Shown: positions 34,377 through 45,395 of the stretch, piece after piece
Layout of the letters: each line of letters begins with the position of its first letter
Numbering within the stretch: position 1 is the first letter of the stretch
NCBI GenBank assembly: GCA_016281055.1
Contig: JAEEHW010000128.1
Location: 1-50,468, forward strand
Direction of reading: 5' to 3'
Length of the DNA: 50,468 bases
Source of the DNA: Prevotella sp.
Lineage (GTDB): Bacteria > Bacteroidota > Bacteroidia > Bacteroidales > Bacteroidaceae
Position numbers and translations under genes: made by a program
Notes under the pieces: generated by a model
Told to the model about the DNA's origin: nothing
The model's input: only the letters and a program-made list of their open reading frames with translations
The model's database searches: none

Positions 34377-37300
34377 TTAATAGTCTCTTTGTATGTCAGC
34401 AATCTTCTCGTGCAGCTTTGCCATCTGCTCCTCCTGCAGTACGCGCTTGTATTCTATCGGTACTACCTGGATGAACTGTTCGCAGTAGTGGTTCCAGTCG
34501 TCGAGCATGCGGCCTGCCAGTGCACTGCCGGTGTGCAGATAGTGCTGGCGTATGAGTTCGAGCAACTCCTTGCGGCTTACGTTGTCCTCAACGAGCGAGA
34601 GCTCCACCATGTCCATATTACAGAAGTAGTCGAAGTTGTGATGACGGTCCCAGACGTATGCCACACCGCCGCTCATGCCGGCAGCGAAGTTTCGTCCGGT
34701 GTCGCCGAGCACTACCACGCGACCGCCTGTCATGTATTCGCAGCAGTGGTCGCCGGCACCCTCGATGACGGCAATGGCACCAGAGTTGCGCACTCCGAAG
34801 CGCTCACCCACACGGCCGTTGATATAGAGCTCGCCGCTGGTGGCACCGTAGAGGCCAGTATTGCCGGCGATGATGTTGTCTTCTGCACAGAAGTCCTCGC
34901 TTGTGCGTACTGGCGGCAGTATGCTGATGCGACCGCCGGAGAGGCCCTTGCCGAAGTAGTCGTTGCACTCGCCCTCAAGTCTGAGGTCAACGCCGCGCAC
35001 GGCAAAAGCGCCGAACGACTGGCCTGCATAGCCCTTGAACTTGATCTTGATAGTGCCGTCGGGCAGACCTGCCTCACCGTATTTCTTGGCTATCGCGCCA
35101 GAGAGCATGGTGGTGACGGCACGGTCGGTATTCTTGATGGCATAGTCGAGGTTCACCTCTTCTTTCTTGTCTATTGCCTTCTTGGCTGCCTTGATGATTT
35201 CCTCATCCTTGACACCGCTGACCTTGGTGAACTCGCCACGGTCCCAATAGAGAGCCTTGTCGGTCTCAGGCTTGTGGAGCAGACGGCTGAAGTCTATCGT
35301 CTTCTGCTTGTCGGTGGCATTTGTGGTATCCACCTCGATGAGGTCGGTGCGGCCGATAATCTCCTTCAGGCTGTGAACGCCAATCTCGCTGAGGTACTCG
35401 CGCACCTGCTCTGCAAGGAAGGTGAAGAAGTTTACAACATAGTCGGCGCGGCCCTCGAAATGCTTGCGCAGCTCTGGATCCTGCGTTGCCACACCCATCG
35501 GACAGGTGTTGGTGTTACACTTACGCATCATCACACAACCGAGCACGATGAGCGGCAGTGTGCCGAATGAGAACTCGTCGGCTCCTAGCATTGCCATGAT
35601 GACAACGTCCTTGGCAGTCTTCAGCTGTCCGTCGGTCTGCAGGCGCACCTGGTTGCGCAGTCCGTTTATGACCAGTGTCTGCTGTGTCTCAGCCAGTCCG
35701 ATTTCAGGACTGATACCTGCGAAGCGCATACTTGATACAGGTGATGCACCCGTGCCGCCCTCTGCACCGCTGATGACGATGAGGTCGGCCTTTGCCTTTG
35801 CCACACCGGCGGCGATAGTGCCCACACCGCTCTCAGCAACGAGCTTCACGCTGACGGCAGCCGTCGGGTTGATGTTCTTCAGGTCGAAGATAAGCTGCGC
35901 CAGGTCCTCGATACTGTAGATGTCGTGGTGAGGCGGTGGTGAGATGAGCGATATGCCAGGAATGGCGTTACGCGTCTTTGCGATGATGTCGTTCACCTTG
36001 AAGCCAGGCAGCTGACCGCCCTCACCAGGCTTGGCACCCTGAGCCACCTTTATCTGTATCTCCTCGGCATTGACGAGGTATTCGGCAGTAACGCCGAAAC
36101 GTCCCGAGGCAATCTGCTTTGTCTTACTTGAGAGCGATACACCGTCAACCTCAGTGTGGTAGCGTGCGTTGTCCTCGCCGCCCTCACCGGTGTTGCTGCG
36201 TGCACCGAGTTTGTTCATGGCCAGTGCCAGTGCTTCGTGAGCCTCTATTGACAATGCGCCGAATGACATGGCACCCGTCACGAAATGCTTGACGATGCTC
36301 TCTACCGGCTCCACCTCGTCGAGCGATACCGGTGTGGCAGCCTTCTTCCAACCGAAGAAGTCGCGCAGGAAGACAGGTGACTCCTTCTCGTCAACCATCT
36401 TGGCCCATTCCTTGAACTTCTTATAGCTGCCCAGGCGTGTAGCCAACTGCAGGTTGGCGATGGTCTCCGGGTTCCAGGCATGCTTGATGCCGTCCTTGCG
36501 CCATGAGAAGAGTCCCTGGTTCTTTATGCCGTTGGCATCTTTTCTGAGAGCAATGGCATCGCGGGCAATCTCCTTGAGGCCGATACCGCCGATGGTGCTT
36601 ACCTCTGTGCCGAAGTATGTGCGGAGCAACTCCTCGCTGAGACCGATGCTCTCGAATATCTTAGCACCACGGTAAGAACGGATGGTAGAGATACCCATCT
36701 TAGACATTATCTTCTTCAGACCCTTATCGACAGCCTTGATGTAGTTCTTCTCAGCCGTAGCATACTCTTCCTGTATCTTGCCCTTCTTCACGAGGTCGTC
36801 GAGCACGGCGAAAGTCATGTATGGACACAGCGCACTTGCACCATAGCCGAGCAGAAGCGCAGCGTGCATCGTCTCGCGTATCTCGCCGCTCTCCACGATG
36901 AGAGCCGTCTGCACACGCTTGCCTACGCTGATGAGGTAGTGGTGTACGGCACTGACGGCAAGCAGCGATGGGATGGCGGCATGCTTCTCGTCAATGTCGC
37001 GGTCAGAGAGGATGATGTAGTTCACACCCTCGTCAACAGATTTCTCTGCTTCGTGACAGAGGTTGTCAAGTGCCTTGCGAAGTCCTTCCTCACCCTGCTC
37101 CATTTCAAAGAGTATTCTGAGTTTCTGTGTCTTGAAACCCTTATAGCGTATGTTGCACAGAATGTCGAGCTGTGTGTTGGTGAGCACCGGCTGCGGCAGG
37201 CGCACCATCTTGCAGTTTGAGGCATCAGGAGTAAGGATGTTTGTGCCTACGGCGCCGATATACTCCGTGAGACTCATGACGAGTTCCTCGCGGATTGGGT

Positions 37301-38876
37301 CGATGGCAGGGTTTGTCACCTGTGCAAACTGCTGACGGAAATAGTTGAAGAATACCTGCGGACGGTCGCTGACAACTGCCAGCGGCGTATCGTTACCCAT
37401 GGCAGCCACAGGCTCCTGACCACCGGTAGCCATCGGCACGACGGTGCGGTCGATGTCTTCCTGGCCGAAGCCGAAGGTCACGAGCTTGCGCTCATAGTCC
37501 TCAACGGAGTTCTCAACCTTGCGGCCGCTCTTCAGCTTCTCCAGCTGCACGCGGTTCTCGCTGAGCCATTCACGGTAAGGATGTGCCTTGGCGAGCTTTT
37601 CCTTTATCTCTCCGTCATAATATATCTTGCCCTCCTGAGTGTCGATGAGCAATATCTTACCCGGCTGCAGACGACCCTTGCTAACCACGTCGGTAGGCTC
37701 GAAGTCCATCACGCCTACCTCTGAGGCAACCACCATCATGCCTTGCTTGGTGATGGTGTAGCGGCTCGGACGCAGACCGTTTCTGTCAAGCATTCCGCCG
37801 GCATAGCGGCCGTCGCTGAAGAGCAGGGCGGCAGGACCGTCCCACGGCTCCATCAGTATTGAGTGATATTCATAGAATGCTTTAAGATCTTCGCTGATGG
37901 GGTTCTTGTCGTTGAACGATTCTGGCACGAGTATCGCCATAGCCTGTGGCAGTGACAGTCCGCTCATCATGAGGAACTCAAACACGTTGTCAAGGCTGGC
38001 AGAGTCAGACATGCCCTCCTGTACGATAGGACTCAACTCCTTGATGTCTCCCAGAGCCTCACTGTTGAGCACACTCTCACGAGCTTTCATCCAGCCACGG
38101 TTGCCGCGGATGGTGTTGATCTCACCATTGTGGGCAAGGAGGCGGAACGGCTGTGCCAGTTTCCACTTCGGGAAGGTGTTGGTAGAGAAACGAGAGTGTA
38201 CCAGTGCCAAACCACTCGTGAAGTATGGGTTTGACAAATCAGGGAAATAACGTCTGAGCTGACCGCTGGTGAGCATACCTTTGTATATTATGCTCTTGCT
38301 TGACAGCGAACAGATGTAGAAGTCCTCATCGCTGATGCGCTTCTCAATGCGCTTTCTCACCTTATATAATGTGCGGTCCAGATCGTCAGCATCGCTAACG
38401 GCCTCTGTTCCCACCGCAGTCTTTGTTATGAACACCTGCTTGATGTCTGGCTCCACTTCACGCGCAGCCACACCCAGTGCCTCCGGACATGTTGGCACGG
38501 CTCTTACATGCATCATCTGCAAGCCTTCGCGCTCTATCTCCTCTATCATCACGCTCATCACCTTGTGCTGAGCTTTCTCCTCCTTAGGCAAAAATACCAA
38601 ACCCGTGCCGTAGTGTCCTTTCTCCGGCACAGGAATACCCTGCAACAATATAAACTCATGGGGTATCTGCACCATGATGCCAGCACCGTCGCCGGTCTTG
38701 TCGCGTGTCTCTGCGCCGCGGTGCTCCATATTCTCAAGTACCTTCAGTGCATTATCCACCAGTTCGTGGCTCTTGCCACCATGGATGTTTACCACCATGC
38801 CCACGCCGCATGCGTCGTGCTCATATTCAGATTGGTAAAGCCCTCTCTGCGAGCTCTGTGATTCTTGATCTGTCAT
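34377..38876 (-). CDS. gltB: Glutamate synthase large subunit
   Basis: Hydrolyses glutamine and transfers the ammonia to 2-oxoglutarate, giving two glutamates. The 1499-residue protein has the full bacterial layout: class II amidotransferase with a cysteine in EYEHDACGVGMV (Cys23, so an N-terminal propeptide of 22 residues must be removed), a central domain, the FMN/synthase domain with EGGTGASPVSSMRFAG, the 3Fe-4S cysteines in RKCNTNTCPMGVATQD, and the C-terminal GXGXG helix domain (AGQSFGAFAVRG and GGRISILPP). gltD follows. A promoter at 39023 gives a leader of about 140 bases with a small hairpin. Confidence 0.97.
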   Translation of the reverse strand: MTDQESQSSQRGLYQSEYEHDACGVGMVVNIHGGKSHELVDNALKVLENMEHRGAETRDKTGDGAGIMVQIPHEFILLQGIPVPEKGHYGTGLVFLPKEEKAQHKVMSVMIEEIEREGLQMMHVRAVPTCPEALGVAAREVEPDIKQVFITKTAVGTEAVSDADDLDRTLYKVRKRIEKRISDEDFYICSLSSKSIIYKGMLTSGQLRRYFPDLSNPYFTSGLALVHSRFSTNTFPKWKLAQPFRLLAHNGEINTIRGNRGWMKARESVLNSEALGDIKELSPIVQEGMSDSASLDNVFEFLMMSGLSLPQAMAILVPESFNDKNPISEDLKAFYEYHSILMEPWDGPAALLFSDGRYAGGMLDRNGLRPSRYTITKQGMMVVASEVGVMDFEPTDVVSKGRLQPGKILLIDTQEGKIYYDGEIKEKLAKAHPYREWLSENRVQLEKLKSGRKVENSVEDYERKLVTFGFGQEDIDRTVVPMATGGQEPVAAMGNDTPLAVVSDRPQVFFNYFRQQFAQVTNPAIDPIREELVMSLTEYIGAVGTNILTPDASNCKMVRLPQPVLTNTQLDILCNIRYKGFKTQKLRILFEMEQGEEGLRKALDNLCHEAEKSVDEGVNYIILSDRDIDEKHAAIPSLLAVSAVHHYLISVGKRVQTALIVESGEIRETMHAALLLGYGASALCPYMTFAVLDDLVKKGKIQEEYATAEKNYIKAVDKGLKKIMSKMGISTIRSYRGAKIFESIGLSEELLRTYFGTEVSTIGGIGLKEIARDAIALRKDANGIKNQGLFSWRKDGIKHAWNPETIANLQLATRLGSYKKFKEWAKMVDEKESPVFLRDFFGWKKAATPVSLDEVEPVESIVKHFVTGAMSFGALSIEAHEALALAMNKLGARSNTGEGGEDNARYHTEVDGVSLSSKTKQIASGRFGVTAEYLVNAEEIQIKVAQGAKPGEGGQLPGFKVNDIIAKTRNAIPGISLISPPPHHDIYSIEDLAQLIFDLKNINPTAAVSVKLVAESGVGTIAAGVAKAKADLIVISGAEGGTGASPVSSMRFAGISPEIGLAETQQTLVINGLRNQVRLQTDGQLKTAKDVVIMAMLGADEFSFGTLPLIVLGCVMMRKCNTNTCPMGVATQDPELRKHFEGRADYVVNFFTFLAEQVREYLSEIGVHSLKEIIGRTDLIEVDTTNATDKQKTIDFSRLLHKPETDKALYWDRGEFTKVSGVKDEEIIKAAKKAIDKKEEVNLDYAIKNTDRAVTTMLSGAIAKKYGEAGLPDGTIKIKFKGYAGQSFGAFAVRGVDLRLEGECNDYFGKGLSGGRISILPPVRTSEDFCAEDNIIAGNTGLYGATSGELYINGRVGERFGVRNSGAIAVIEGAGDHCCEYMTGGRVVVLGDTGRNFAAGMSGGVAYVWDRHHNFDYFCNMDMVELSLVEDNVSRKELLELIRQHYLHTGSALAGRMLDDWNHYCEQFIQVVPIEYKRVLQEEQMAKLHEKIADIQRDY

Positions 38877-39022
38877 ATTACCCTTATTATTAAATCTTTT
38901 ATTTTTTTCTAATTTTTGTATAAGTCTTATCCCATGCCTATATGCTTTTATTTAAGCATAAACACGATTAGTTCGTGGTCGCTTTTACGAATTTGCAAGC
39001 GCTTTTTATGAATTTGCGAGTG

Positions 39023-39030
39023 CAAAGTTA
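39023..39030 (-). promoter_or_regulatory. Bacteroidetes -7 element (TAACTTTG) for gltB-gltD
   Basis: Minus-strand TTTG, a 20-base spacer, then TAACTTTGCACTCGCAAATTC. The start of the leader closely matches that of the glnB-amt leader (40871 onward). Confidence 0.75.
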
Positions 39031-39241
39031 ATACATTTTGCTCGATTACACAAATTATTTTTGACGTTTTTATTCTTTACAAAGAAGAAAAAAATCATTT
39101 TGTAATAAATATAACTAAAAATATGTCAAAATGTAAAATATTTGAATGTATGACATGACAAAAAGTTTACATAATGTTTTTACTTGTATATTTCAAAAAT
39201 CAAAATGCTGTGTTTTATATTACAAATATAACAAATTGTAT
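39031..39241. other. AT-rich divergent intergenic region between gltB and the first amt gene
   Basis: Very AT-rich, with several TGTCAAAATGT-like motifs but no ORF or strong hairpin. It probably holds upstream promoter elements for both directions. Confidence 0.4.
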
Positions 39242-39249
39242 TAATTTTG
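39242..39249 (+). promoter_or_regulatory. Possible -7 element (TAATTTTG) for the first ammonium transporter
   Basis: Fits TAnnTTTG, about 65 bases before the ATG at 39315; no clear -33 box was seen. Confidence 0.45.
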
Positions 39250-39314
39250 CAACCGATTTTAGCAGATTGTAATTTATTAACTGTAATATATATATAATAT
39301 AATAGGTATAAGAC

Positions 39315-40706
39315 ATGAAAGCAAAGAAAAGATGGGTAGTCCTGATGGCGGCCATGACGCTGATTGCCATGGCAGGACTGGCGGTGGGAGAGCCGTCGTT
39401 TGAGTGTGACTGGTCGGTGATATCGGCTGCTGATGTGGCATGGCTGATAACGGCCACGATTTTTGTATTGATGATGACACCGGGACTGTCGTTCTTCTAC
39501 GGTGGCATGGTGGGTGCGAAGAATGTGATTTCCACCATGCTGCAGTCGTTCATTGCCATGGGACTGATTTCCGTCCTGTGGGTGGTGGTAGGTTTTTCAC
39601 TGTGTTTCGGCGACGACATCGGCGGAATAATCGGCAACCCGGCGACGTTCCTGATGTTCAAGGGCGTGGGCGGAGCGGTATATACCACACCGGCAGGAAA
39701 CATACTGGGCGGCGCAACGATACCGCTGGCTCTGTTTGCACTGTTCCAGATGAAGTTTGCCATCATCACGCCGTCGCTTATCACGGGTTCGTTTGCAGAG
39801 CGCGTGCGCTTCTCGGCATATATGTTCTTCATGATGTTCTTCTTCTTCGTGATTTACTGTCCGCTGGCTCACATGACATGGCATCCGGAAGGACTCTTCA
39901 TGCGCTGGGGCGTCATCGACTTCGCCGGCGGTATCGTGGTGCATGCCTCATCAGGTGTTGCAGCACTCGCCGGAGCTATCTTCCTCGGCAGGCGCAAGGC
40001 TGACACACGCCGCAGCGAACCGGCAAACATTCCTTTCGTACTGCTCGGCGCTGCCATGCTGTGGCTCGGATGGTTCGGCTTCAACGCCGGTTCTTCACTC
40101 CATGCCGACGGACAGGCTGTGAAGGCTTTCCTCAACACCAACACTGCATCGGCAACAGCCATGATGACATGGATATTCTTCGACTGCCTGCGCGGACGCA
40201 AACCGTCGGCTATGGGTGCTGCAGTAGGCTGCGTGGTCGGCCTGGTGGCCATCACACCGTCAGCGGGCTATGTCACCGTCGGACAGAGTATCTTCATCGC
40301 ATTCGTAATAACACTGATATGCAACATCGCCGTATACTGGCGCTCACACACAAGGATTGACGATGCACTCGACGTATTCCCCACCCACGGCACAGGCGGT
40401 ATCTTCGGCACCGTGCTCACGGGTATCTTCATACAGGAGGGACTGATAGCCGGAACATGGGAAGGCTTCGTGGTATTCCTCTATCATCTCCTGGCAATAG
40501 TGATCGTCTTCGCATATACCTTCGCCATGAGCTGGCTGGGATACATGCTCATCGACCGACTGATACCGATGCGCGTGTCACAATACAGCGAAAAGGTGGG
40601 CCTCGACTTCTCACAGCACGATGAACACTACGGCCTGGCCCACATCGGCGAGCGCGAAATCGCAGAGTACGAGGAGCATATAAGGGAGAAATACAAAGGA
40701 GAATAA
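39315..40706 (+). CDS. amtB: Ammonium transporter 1 (Amt/Rh family)
   Basis: Inner-membrane ammonium channel of 463 residues. An N-terminal hydrophobic segment (about 8-25) resembles a signal peptide; then about eleven membrane helices follow. Seen: MMTPGLSFFYGGMVGAKN, the substrate-pore histidines in GIVVHASSGVAAL and FPTHGTGGIFGT (twin-His pair), and LWLGWFGFNAGSS. The cytoplasmic C-terminus of about 50 charged residues is the usual P-II docking tail. It ends with a strong terminator at 40800-40843, so it is separate from the P-II operon. A second, shorter amt gene follows at 41442. Confidence 0.94.
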   Translation: MKAKKRWVVLMAAMTLIAMAGLAVGEPSFECDWSVISAADVAWLITATIFVLMMTPGLSFFYGGMVGAKNVISTMLQSFIAMGLISVLWVVVGFSLCFGDDIGGIIGNPATFLMFKGVGGAVYTTPAGNILGGATIPLALFALFQMKFAIITPSLITGSFAERVRFSAYMFFMMFFFFVIYCPLAHMTWHPEGLFMRWGVIDFAGGIVVHASSGVAALAGAIFLGRRKADTRRSEPANIPFVLLGAAMLWLGWFGFNAGSSLHADGQAVKAFLNTNTASATAMMTWIFFDCLRGRKPSAMGAAVGCVVGLVAITPSAGYVTVGQSIFIAFVITLICNIAVYWRSHTRIDDALDVFPTHGTGGIFGTVLTGIFIQEGLIAGTWEGFVVFLYHLLAIVIVFAYTFAMSWLGYMLIDRLIPMRVSQYSEKVGLDFSQHDEHYGLAHIGEREIAEYEEHIREKYKGE

Positions 40707-40799
40707 CCCCCTTTGACATTTTGCGACACAATGAGTGCTTTTTCGTACAATATGTAAACAGAAAGACAAGAAAATACCCTCAAAACTTATCAAATTGTT

Positions 40800-40843
40800 A
40801 TTTGGCTACACTTTTTTATTACAAAGTGTAGCCAAATTCTTTT
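40800..40843 (+). terminator. Intrinsic terminator after the first amt gene
   Basis: ATTTGGCTACACTTT (40800-40814) and its exact complement (40823-40837) form a 15-bp stem with an 8-base loop, followed by T-rich sequence. Confidence 0.8.
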
Positions 40844-40862
40844 ATATTCTATCATTTTGTTG

Positions 40863-40870
40863 TAACTTTG
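40863..40870 (+). promoter_or_regulatory. Bacteroidetes -7 element (TAACTTTG) for glnB-amt2-OMP
   Basis: TTGTTG upstream and TAACTTTGCACTTGCAAA at the box; start site near 40877; leader of about 145 bases. Confidence 0.75.
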
Positions 40871-40895
40871 CACTTGCAAACTTGCAAAAGCAACT

Positions 40896-40921
40896 GCGAG
40901 CCTGTTCTGACAGACTTTCGC
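40896..40921 (+). promoter_or_regulatory. Leader hairpin of the P-II operon
   Basis: GCGAGCCTGT and ACAGACTTTCGC form a bulged stem with a TCTG loop. It has the same form and spacing from the promoter as the hairpin at 32565-32588, with paired base changes in both arms. Confidence 0.5.
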
Positions 40922-41019
40922 TATTTGCTTCGTACGATGCATTGCATTGTCAATTGACATAAGAACGTCCTTCATAGCGCAAACGGAGGACAGAAGTGAA
41001 CACTAATTTTAATAAAGGT

Positions 41020-41367
41020 ATGAAAAAGATTGAGGCAATTATTCGGAGAACAAAGTTCGAAGAAGTAAAAGAAGCCCTGCTGCAGTCTGATATTGACTGG
41101 TTCGAGTATCACAACGTGCACGGCATAGGACAGAGCCGCGAGGAAAGAATATACCGCGGCGTGCAGTATTCAACGGACGTGATAGAGCGCGTGGCGCTCA
41201 CCATAGTATGCCGCGACCAGTTTGTGGAGCCTACTGTGAACGTGATATTGAAAGTGGCCCACACAGGCGAGGTAGGTGACGGTCGCATATTCGTCAGCGA
41301 CATGATAGACACATGGTCCATACGCACCGGCGAGCACGGCGACACTGTCCTCAGAGACAAGAAGTAA
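41020..41367 (+). CDS. glnB: Nitrogen regulatory protein P-II
   Basis: Trimeric signal protein that senses 2-oxoglutarate, ATP/ADP and glutamine state and controls Amt and nitrogen enzymes. The start at 41020 gives the family-standard MKKIEAIIRRTKFEEVKEAL; the frame open from GTG at 40996 only adds leader. The 115-residue protein shows HGIGQSREERIYRGVQY (T-loop, with Tyr in the YRG position used for uridylylation in E. coli) and the C-terminal AHTGEVGDGRIFV (Walker-like loop B). Linked 74 bases upstream of amt2, the classic glnK-amtB pairing. Confidence 0.94.
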   Translation: MKKIEAIIRRTKFEEVKEALLQSDIDWFEYHNVHGIGQSREERIYRGVQYSTDVIERVALTIVCRDQFVEPTVNVILKVAHTGEVGDGRIFVSDMIDTWSIRTGEHGDTVLRDKK

Positions 41368-41441
41368 CATTTTGCCGTCCAGAGTAGGAGACGGCATACC
41401 AAGAGACAACAACACAAACACAAACTAAAAAACACAAGATT

Positions 41442-42695
41442 ATGAACGAGATAGGTATTTCACTCGACACCGTATGGATGCTGCTCGCAGCCATGCTTGT
41501 ATTCTGGATGCAGCCGGGCTTCGCCCTGTGCGAGGCAGGATTTACGCAGAAGAAGAACACCGCCAACATTCTTATGAAGAACTTCGTGGACTTCATGTTC
41601 GGCTCACTGCTGTTTTTCTTCATCGGTTTCGGATTTATGTTCGGCAGCGAGGGTGCCGGTTTCATAGGCATGCCTAACTGGGGCGACCTGTCTTTTTACA
41701 AAGGCGACCTGCCCGTAGAGGGCTTCCTGATTTTCGAGACTGTTTTCTGTGCCACATCGGCCACCATCGTGAGCGGTGCCATGGCTGAGCGCACTAAGTT
41801 CTCAATGTATTTGGTTTACAGCGCCGTGATTTCGCTCTTCATCTACCCGATAGAGGGTCACTGGACATGGGGCGGCGGCTGGCTGTGCAGCGACGCTGCT
41901 GACGGCTTCATGATGAGCACCTTCGGCGACGTATTCCATGATTTCGCTGGTTCAGCTATCGTTCACAGCGTGGGCGGCGTACTGGCACTGATTGGCGCCA
42001 TCGCACTCGGACCACGTATCGGTAAGTATTCAAAGGACGGCAAGAGCCGCGCTATTCCTGGACACAACCTTGCAATGGCAGCTCTGGGCGTATTCATCCT
42101 GTGGCTCGGATGGTTCGGCTTCAACCCTGGCAGCCAGCTGGCAGCATCAGGCGAGGTTAACCGCGTGGCAATCTCACACGTATTCCTCACCACAAACCTT
42201 GCAGCTGTTGCAGGTGGATGTGCAACAATGTTCCTGACATGGATAAAGTACGGCAAGCCATCTCTCTCACTCACCCTCAACGGTGTACTGGCAGGCTTGG
42301 TAGGCATCACCGCAGGCTGTGACCTCGTATCACCAATAGGCGCAGTTGTCATCGGACTCGTATGCGGCATCGTACTCGTTTACTCTATTGAGTTCATCGA
42401 CCACAAACTGCACATCGACGATCCTGTAGGCGCATCAAGCGTACATGGCGTATGCGGTATTATCGGTACACTGATGACCGGACTGCTTTCTACTACAAAC
42501 GGTGCTTTCTACGGATACGGATGGGGCTTCTTCGGTGCAGAGTGCTTCGGCATACTGGTCATCGACCTCTGGGCTGCCGTATGCGGCGTGATACTCTTCT
42601 ACGGTATAAAGAAACTGCACGGACTGCGCGTTGACAACCGCATTGAGGAGGAAGGCCTCGACGTTTACGAGCACGGCGAGAGCTGCTACAACTAA
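41442..42695 (+). CDS. amtB: Ammonium transporter 2 (Amt/Rh family)
   Basis: Inner-membrane ammonium channel of 417 residues, paired with the P-II gene just upstream. Unlike the first Amt it has no signal-like N-terminus and begins MNEIGISLDTVWMLLAAMLV. Seen: FWMQPGFALCEAGF, the pore histidines in GSAIVHSVGGVLAL and ASSVHGVCGIIGT, and LWLGWFGFNPGSQ. The C-terminal tail (KLHGLRVDNRIEEEGLD and so on) fits the Amt family tail. The second transporter may differ in affinity or P-II control. A 9-bp tandem array begins 5 bases after the stop, before the outer-membrane protein gene. Confidence 0.95.
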   Translation: MNEIGISLDTVWMLLAAMLVFWMQPGFALCEAGFTQKKNTANILMKNFVDFMFGSLLFFFIGFGFMFGSEGAGFIGMPNWGDLSFYKGDLPVEGFLIFETVFCATSATIVSGAMAERTKFSMYLVYSAVISLFIYPIEGHWTWGGGWLCSDAADGFMMSTFGDVFHDFAGSAIVHSVGGVLALIGAIALGPRIGKYSKDGKSRAIPGHNLAMAALGVFILWLGWFGFNPGSQLAASGEVNRVAISHVFLTTNLAAVAGGCATMFLTWIKYGKPSLSLTLNGVLAGLVGITAGCDLVSPIGAVVIGLVCGIVLVYSIEFIDHKLHIDDPVGASSVHGVCGIIGTLMTGLLSTTNGAFYGYGWGFFGAECFGILVIDLWAAVCGVILFYGIKKLHGLRVDNRIEEEGLDVYEHGESCYN

Positions 42696-42700
42696 TTTTC

Positions 42701-42754
42701 ACTTTAAAGACTTTAAGGACTTTAAGGACCTTAGAGACTTTAAGGACCTTAAGG
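42701..42754 (+). repeat. 9-bp tandem array (6 units) after amt2
   Basis: Units ACTTTAAAG, ACTTTAAGG, ACTTTAAGG, ACCTTAGAG, ACTTTAAGG, ACCTTAAGG, starting 5 bases after the stop of amt2. The same unit is found at 8684-8728. Confidence 0.85.
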
Positions 42755-42792
42755 ATACACAATACAAACACAAATTAAAAGGAGATACTATT

Positions 42793-43500
42793 ATGAAGAA
42801 GATTGTTTTAGGATTGATGATGACATGCGCAATGGTTGGCGCAAAAGCTCAGGATAACGTAGAAACAACTGTTGCGGCAGACTTCGTAACGCATTACGTA
42901 TGGCGCGGACAAAGCCTTGGAAGCGCAGCCGTACAGCCTACACTCGGCGTAAGTTACAAAGGACTCTCGCTCACGGCATGGGGCAGCTACGGACTGGTTG
43001 ACACCAACGACAACAAGGAGTTTGACCTGACGCTGGCATACACCACGGGTGGTTTCAACATCGGTGTGACCGACTACTGGTTCAGCAATGGCAAGGACCC
43101 TGAAGGACGTTACTTCAAGTATGACGCACACGGCACCAACCACGTCTTTGAAGCCAACATCGGCTACGACTTCGGACCTGTCGCACTGCAGTGGTACACC
43201 AACTTCTCAGGCAACGATGGCGTAAACAAAAACGGTGAGCGCGCCTACAGCAGCTACTTCGAAGTCAGCGCACCCTTCAAACTCGCTACCTGCGACTGGA
43301 CGGCATCCCTGGGTGTAGTACCATACGCTACGGATTTCTATGAGAATGTAAAGGGATTTGCAGTCACAAACGTGACGCTGAAGGCAACAAAAGACATACG
43401 CGTGACCGACACGTTCTCAATACCTATCTTCGCTCAGGTGACCGGCAACCCATGCTCACAAAGGGCATACCTCGCACTCGGTTTCACACTGCAGCCATGA
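42793..43500 (+). CDS. Outer-membrane beta-barrel protein (Gcw_chp/TorF-like)
   Basis: A 235-residue exported protein. The signal peptide MKKIVLGLMMTCAMVGAKAQ is followed by alternating strands beginning TTVAADFVTHYVWRGQSLG, the hallmark of the small Gcw_chp-type family of outer-membrane proteins, and ending in an aromatic/hydrophobic strand AYLALGFTLQP as barrels do. The start at 42793 has an AAGGAG sequence 10 bases upstream, rare in this genome. The longer frame from 42631 translates the 9-bp array and was rejected. Its place after glnB-amt2 suggests a role in taking small nitrogen compounds across the outer membrane; this is inferred from position only. Confidence 0.82.
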   Translation: MKKIVLGLMMTCAMVGAKAQDNVETTVAADFVTHYVWRGQSLGSAAVQPTLGVSYKGLSLTAWGSYGLVDTNDNKEFDLTLAYTTGGFNIGVTDYWFSNGKDPEGRYFKYDAHGTNHVFEANIGYDFGPVALQWYTNFSGNDGVNKNGERAYSSYFEVSAPFKLATCDWTASLGVVPYATDFYENVKGFAVTNVTLKATKDIRVTDTFSIPIFAQVTGNPCSQRAYLALGFTLQP

Positions 43501-43525
43501 TTATGATAATCTAAATTCTTTACAC

Positions 43526-43560
43526 AAACGTCACTTTGTCGAAAAAGTGACGTTTTTCTT
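43526..43560 (+). terminator. Intrinsic terminator after the outer-membrane protein gene
   Basis: AAACGTCACTTT (43526-43537) and AAAGTGACGTTT (43544-43555) form a perfect 12-bp stem followed by TTCTTT. Confidence 0.8.
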
Positions 43561-43677
43561 TGCAAGATGATAACAATCTGGAAGTATTTTCTTATAAAAA
43601 CTTTACAGATTGTTATTTTCTTTTTGTTTTAAGATACATTTTGTAACAGTTTTCTTTGTTTTTCTAACTTTTTGTAG

Positions 43678-45392
<1,715 letters not shown>

Positions 45393-45395
45393 ACA

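Noticed and set aside
34389..35570. Long plus-strand frame of 393 codons inside gltB
   Set aside because: It is the antisense shadow of a gene with all GltB motifs; composition reflects the opposite strand and there is no start signal or known domain. The same holds for 704-1456 and 4879-5733.
42631..42792. Longer N-terminus of the outer-membrane protein
   Set aside because: It overlaps the amt2 gene and translates the 9-bp array (repeated FKD residues). The ATG at 42793 has a signal peptide and a ribosome-binding site.
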